This document shows, piece after piece, positions 16,586-18,669 of a DNA stretch of 18,669 bases; the first letter of the stretch is position 1; each line of letters starts with the position of its first letter. Source of the DNA: Saprospiraceae bacterium (GTDB lineage: Bacteria > Bacteroidota > Bacteroidia > Chitinophagales > Saprospiraceae); assembly GCA_020852155.1 (NCBI GenBank), contig JADZBJ010000238.1, positions 1-18,669 of the forward strand, read 5' to 3'. Under the pieces are notes generated by a model that saw only the letters and a list, made by a program, of their open reading frames with translations, was not told the origin of the DNA and did not search any database. The position numbers were made by a program, and so were the translations under genes.

Positions 16586-17170
16586 ATGAAAAGGCTCATC
16601 CATATTTCAGCATACCTGATGCTCTGCATCGCATTTTTCCCCTGGTCAGTTGCGCAGGCGCAAATTAAAGGCTCAACCACTGACGCCAAATTTGCCAACA
16701 CAACCGTCATTTACAAAGACGCAAATACAACCGATGCACGCATTCTGGCGCAACTGGAGCAAAACATGGGCGTCGGCGATGTTGTGCGCATTACCACTGC
16801 GCCACCGCGCCCGACCGTCAAGCCAGCCGCAGCCATCACCATCGAAACGCCGGCCTTCGACCGACCCGCTCCGGCAATTGATGCATCTTCGTTGATCGCA
16901 TCAACTGACTTGACAGCAGTGAATTTTCAGCAGAAAATGCCTGTTACGCAAGTAGTCATGGAAGAAAAGCCTGCGGCAGGTTCAACATCAACCGTGCAGG
17001 TAAAAACCGTCAAAACGGCCAGCAAGTCAAGTGTAGCGCCTAAAACGGTGAAGAAGACAGGCAAGATTTACAAGCACAACAAACGCAAACGCAAATTGTC
17101 GTGGCGCATGTTTGACGGGCCGATTTTTGAAAAACGCGGACAATCGAAATACGGTTGTTATCGGTTTTAA
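16586..17170 (+). CDS. Secreted protein with basic C-terminus, unknown function
   Basis: A 194-residue protein with a signal peptide (MKRLIHISAYLML..., cleavage after AQAQ, near residue 26). The mature part has a short ordered stretch (IYKDANTTDARILAQLEQNMGVGDVVRI), then a Pro/Ala/Thr/Val-rich low-complexity middle (~72-150). It ends in a Lys/Arg-rich tail finishing GPIFEKRGQSKYGCYRF. The composition suggests a periplasmic linker that could contact acidic cell-wall or nucleic-acid polymers, but that is speculation and no family is recognised. It follows the OmpA gene by 33 bp and probably works with it. It ends convergently to the methyltransferase gene. Confidence 0.78.
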   Translation: MKRLIHISAYLMLCIAFFPWSVAQAQIKGSTTDAKFANTTVIYKDANTTDARILAQLEQNMGVGDVVRITTAPPRPTVKPAAAITIETPAFDRPAPAIDASSLIASTDLTAVNFQQKMPVTQVVMEEKPAAGSTSTVQVKTVKTASKSSVAPKTVKKTGKIYKHNKRKRKLSWRMFDGPIFEKRGQSKYGCYRF

Positions 17171-17185
17171 TCGTGTGGGCACGTA

Positions 17186-17207
17186 GAGACAAGGCGCGCC
17201 TTGTCTC
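17186..17207. repeat. Perfect 22-bp palindrome between convergent genes
   Basis: The sequence starting GAGACAAGGCG is followed directly by its exact complement. It lies in the 42-bp gap between the stops of the secreted-protein gene and the methyltransferase gene. There is no T-run, so it is a REP-like palindrome or a rho-independent-like transcription barrier rather than a standard terminator. Similar GTAGAGAC...GTCTC palindromes occur as dispersed repeats in other bacteria; that comparison is from memory. Confidence 0.8.
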
Positions 17208-17212
17208 CATGG

Positions 17213-17857
17213 TCATCCACCACAAAACAACAACGACAAAATACGCGGTGGTTTGCCCGAATCATCGGAATCATCGGAATCATCAAACCATTCGCCCAAA
17301 TCCACGCAATCAAAACCATACCGTGAAGCCGCCTGAAAATAGTCGGACACGTGATGCGTAAAACATTCCAGCACCAAAGGCTCGCCTTGACCACTTGCGT
17401 CAAAGCGGGCCTTTGTTCCGAGGTACTGTTTGAAAGGGTGTAGCTCACCCAAATACAACAATCCATTTTTTTTCAATACATCCCGTGCTTTGGCAAATAT
17501 AGAATCAAGGTCTTCAATATGTTCCAGGACAAGGCTGAATGAGATCAGATCATAATAGCCATGTGGCAAGCGCCAATCTTCGCGAACATCCTGCCGGCGA
17601 AAGGAGACATGCTCGACCTGAATTTTACTTTTAGCCTTGGCCAGCATTTCTTCAGAAAAATCCAACCCCAGCACTTCATCGGCGCGTTCGGCATACCAGG
17701 CCGTATTTTTACCTGTACCGCAGCCGATTTCCAGCACACGGCCCAACGGGCGATTTTCCAGCGTTTTACGGAGTGCCACGGCTTCCAGATCGCGTGTCCG
17801 GTTTATATTCGTGTCATAGATCGCCGACCAGGCATTGTAGGCGGAAATATTATCCAT
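17213..17857 (-). CDS. Class I SAM-dependent methyltransferase (UbiE/BioC-like)
   Basis: A 214-residue soluble Rossmann-fold methyltransferase transferring a methyl group from S-adenosylmethionine; the acceptor is unknown. Motif I is VLEIGCGTGKNT (41-52), the acidic ribose-binding residue is in LGLDFS (Asp66), motif II/post-II is YYDLISFSLVLEHI (101-114), and a typical LKKNGLLYLGE strand follows (128-138). The C-terminal GKPPRILSLLF strand is as expected for the family. The loop before it contains a DDSDDSDDS repeat (192-200) encoded by a 9-bp tandem repeat. It converges with the upstream plus-strand gene across a 42-bp gap holding a palindrome. Its own promoter was not recognised. Confidence 0.9.
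   Translation of the reverse strand: MDNISAYNAWSAIYDTNINRTRDLEAVALRKTLENRPLGRVLEIGCGTGKNTAWYAERADEVLGLDFSEEMLAKAKSKIQVEHVSFRRQDVREDWRLPHGYYDLISFSLVLEHIEDLDSIFAKARDVLKKNGLLYLGELHPFKQYLGTKARFDASGQGEPLVLECFTHHVSDYFQAASRYGFDCVDLGEWFDDSDDSDDSGKPPRILSLLFCGG
17259..17284. repeat. 9-bp tandem repeat inside the methyltransferase gene
   Basis: ATCATCGGA is repeated at 17261-17269 and 17270-17278, and a third, partial unit follows from 17279. On the minus strand it encodes the SDD repeats. The unit is a multiple of three, so gain or loss of copies leaves the frame intact. The sequence resembles the CGAATCATTCGG motif of the repeat at 3691-3735. Confidence 0.8.
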
Positions 17858-17860
17858 TAT

Positions 17861-17892
17861 TTAGTGGTAAGTGATTAGTGGTAAGTGATTAG
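17861..17892. repeat. 14-bp tandem repeat upstream of the methyltransferase
   Basis: TTAGTGGTAAGTGA occurs twice in a row (17861-17874, 17875-17888) and is followed by TTAG, 2.3 copies in all. It begins four bases from the methyltransferase ATG, so on the minus strand it forms the immediate leader of that gene. Confidence 0.85.
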
Positions 17893-17903
17893 ATACCGGA
17901 CAG

Positions 17904-18136
17904 GGGTTTGCTGTGCAAAAGGCACGGCGTAAACCCAATGTAATTTTTGAGTAATTCGCTCATATAAATCATTGAAAATCAAGAAATTAAACATCGAAGT
18001 CTTCAAAATCGTCTATACAAAGCAAAGCCGCCACATCGCAAAAGATTTTCAGATGAAAACCTTTTGCGCTTATGGCGGCTCTGGCGGTAAAGACTTCACT
18101 TATTGTTCTGCTGCGGGCATCTTTTATATCCCGCAG
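17904..18136. repeat. Structured intergenic region with a long interrupted palindrome
   Basis: The intergenic space 17858-18194 has no supported gene. It holds a GGGTTT/AAACCC hairpin (17904-17936) and GAAGTCTT/AAGACTTC arms (17996-18003, 18090-18097). Nested inside these is a palindrome AGCCGCCA-GCAAAAG-TTTTCA / TGAAAA-CTTTTGC-TGGCGGCT (18026-18080). A CTGCGGG/CCCGCAG hairpin follows (18111-18117, 18130-18136). It could be a mosaic of intergenic repeats or a structured RNA; no promoter was recognised on either strand. Confidence 0.6.
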
Positions 18137-18194
18137 ATCACGCAAAATCAGATGTAAACTGTCGGCACAAGGTTTAACTCGTGCAACTTCTACC

Positions 18195-18669
18195 CTACTT
18201 TTTCTTTGCTTTAGCAGGTTTTTCAGCCGCGACAGCGCCGGGAATGCCCGGCATGCGACCAGCTGCTGAATCATGTACGAACGTTCCCCAGGTCAGGTTG
18301 TTGCCGCCTTCTTTATGGGCGAGTGCTTTTTCGATGGCCATGTTGGCAGCATTTTCCACAACCCATTCAAAGTTTTCTTCTCCGACTGAAGCGACATCAG
18401 CATCCGGCGCAGGATTGCAAAAGTCAATAGCGTATGGAATGCCATCGCGGATAGCAAATTCGACGGTATTGAAATCGTAGCCCAATGCATGGTTGATGCG
18501 CAATACCAGGTCGTGCATTTGCTGGCGCAGTTCTTTTGACACCTTGTGATCGGCTACATAACGCAGATGGTGCGGATTGCGGGGCTCGTAATCCATGATG
18601 CGCACATATTTTCCACCAAGGCAATAGCAACGGAAATAGGCGTCAAATTCAATGGCTTCCTGCAACAGC
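18195..18669 (-). CDS. ATP-grasp domain protein, 5' end outside the window
   Basis: The C-terminal 157 or so residues of an ATP-grasp protein (RimK/glutathione-synthetase/D-Ala-ligase fold). The segment with VEFAIRDGIPYAIDF followed by CNPAPDAD carries the Mg-binding Glu and Asn typical of the second half of the ATP site. Preceding it is a strand and loop (KYVRIMDYEP) and a helix (KELRQQMHDLVLRINHALGYD). The reading frame is open to the window edge, so the true start lies beyond 18669; the TTG at 18665 should not be taken as the start. It ends in a low-complexity AEKPAKAKKK tail. The substrate cannot be told from this part. Confidence 0.85.
   Translation of the reverse strand, partial: LLQEAIEFDAYFRCYCLGGKYVRIMDYEPRNPHHLRYVADHKVSKELRQQMHDLVLRINHALGYDFNTVEFAIRDGIPYAIDFCNPAPDADVASVGEENFEWVVENAANMAIEKALAHKEGGNNLTWGTFVHDSAAGRMPGIPGAVAAEKPAKAKKK

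Noticed and set aside
17972..18274. Short frames on both strands in the methyltransferase/ATP-grasp spacer (e.g. 17972-18157 plus, 17987-18274 minus)
   Set aside because: They are translations of palindromic repeat DNA; the minus frame also overlaps the supported ATP-grasp 3' end.

Overview
The window reads as chromosomal DNA of a Bacteroidota bacterium, most likely from the Saprospiria/Chitinophagia side of the phylum. This placement is inferred. It rests on a SusC/SusD outer-membrane pair, a large FG-GAP/ASPIC-UnbV lipoprotein, Bacteroidota-type -7 elements (TAnnTTTG) with no obvious Shine-Dalgarno sequences, an HU protein of the phylum's divergent type, and an AURKAIP1/COX24-type small basic protein near an RNase E/G gene. 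No rRNA, tRNA or CRISPR array is visible.

Layout. (1) 3-4233, minus strand: an 1129-residue Ca-binding-repeat lipoprotein, then a DUF457/YdjM-like membrane protein, separated by a ~300-bp repeat element made of two 113-bp tandem units between inverted arms. (2) 4529-8944, plus strand: a susC-susD nutrient-uptake pair, followed by a PKD-like lipoprotein (9183-9911), a secreted protein of unknown function (10011-10820) and a 76-residue membrane protein (10851-11081). (3) 11082-11240: a 159-bp, fully symmetric palindromic element with 19-bp perfect terminal inverted repeats, flanked by TAA on both sides; the left TAA is the stop codon of the 76-residue gene. (4) 11541-15051, plus strand: HU, a TPR membrane-anchored protein, a COX24-like basic protein and an RNase E/G homologue, i.e. 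nucleoid, ribosome and RNA housekeeping. (5) 15398-17170, plus strand: an OmpA-type envelope protein and a secreted protein with a basic tail. (6) 17213-18669, minus strand: a SAM methyltransferase and the 3' part of an ATP-grasp enzyme, with repeat-rich DNA between them.

The SusC barrel and SusD lipoprotein would import an oligomeric nutrient. No glycoside hydrolase or peptidase is present to reveal the substrate. The OmpA protein anchors the outer membrane to peptidoglycan.

The most unusual observations are: the COX24-like reading frame runs without a stop codon through a strong intrinsic terminator, so terminated transcripts would lack a stop codon (an arrangement known from E. coli arfA); the MITE-like palindrome whose flanking TAA doubles as a stop codon; a repeat arm that supplies the C-terminus and stop of the membrane protein; and an in-frame 9-bp repeat in a methyltransferase loop. 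Several different short palindromic or tandem repeat families sit at the gene junctions.
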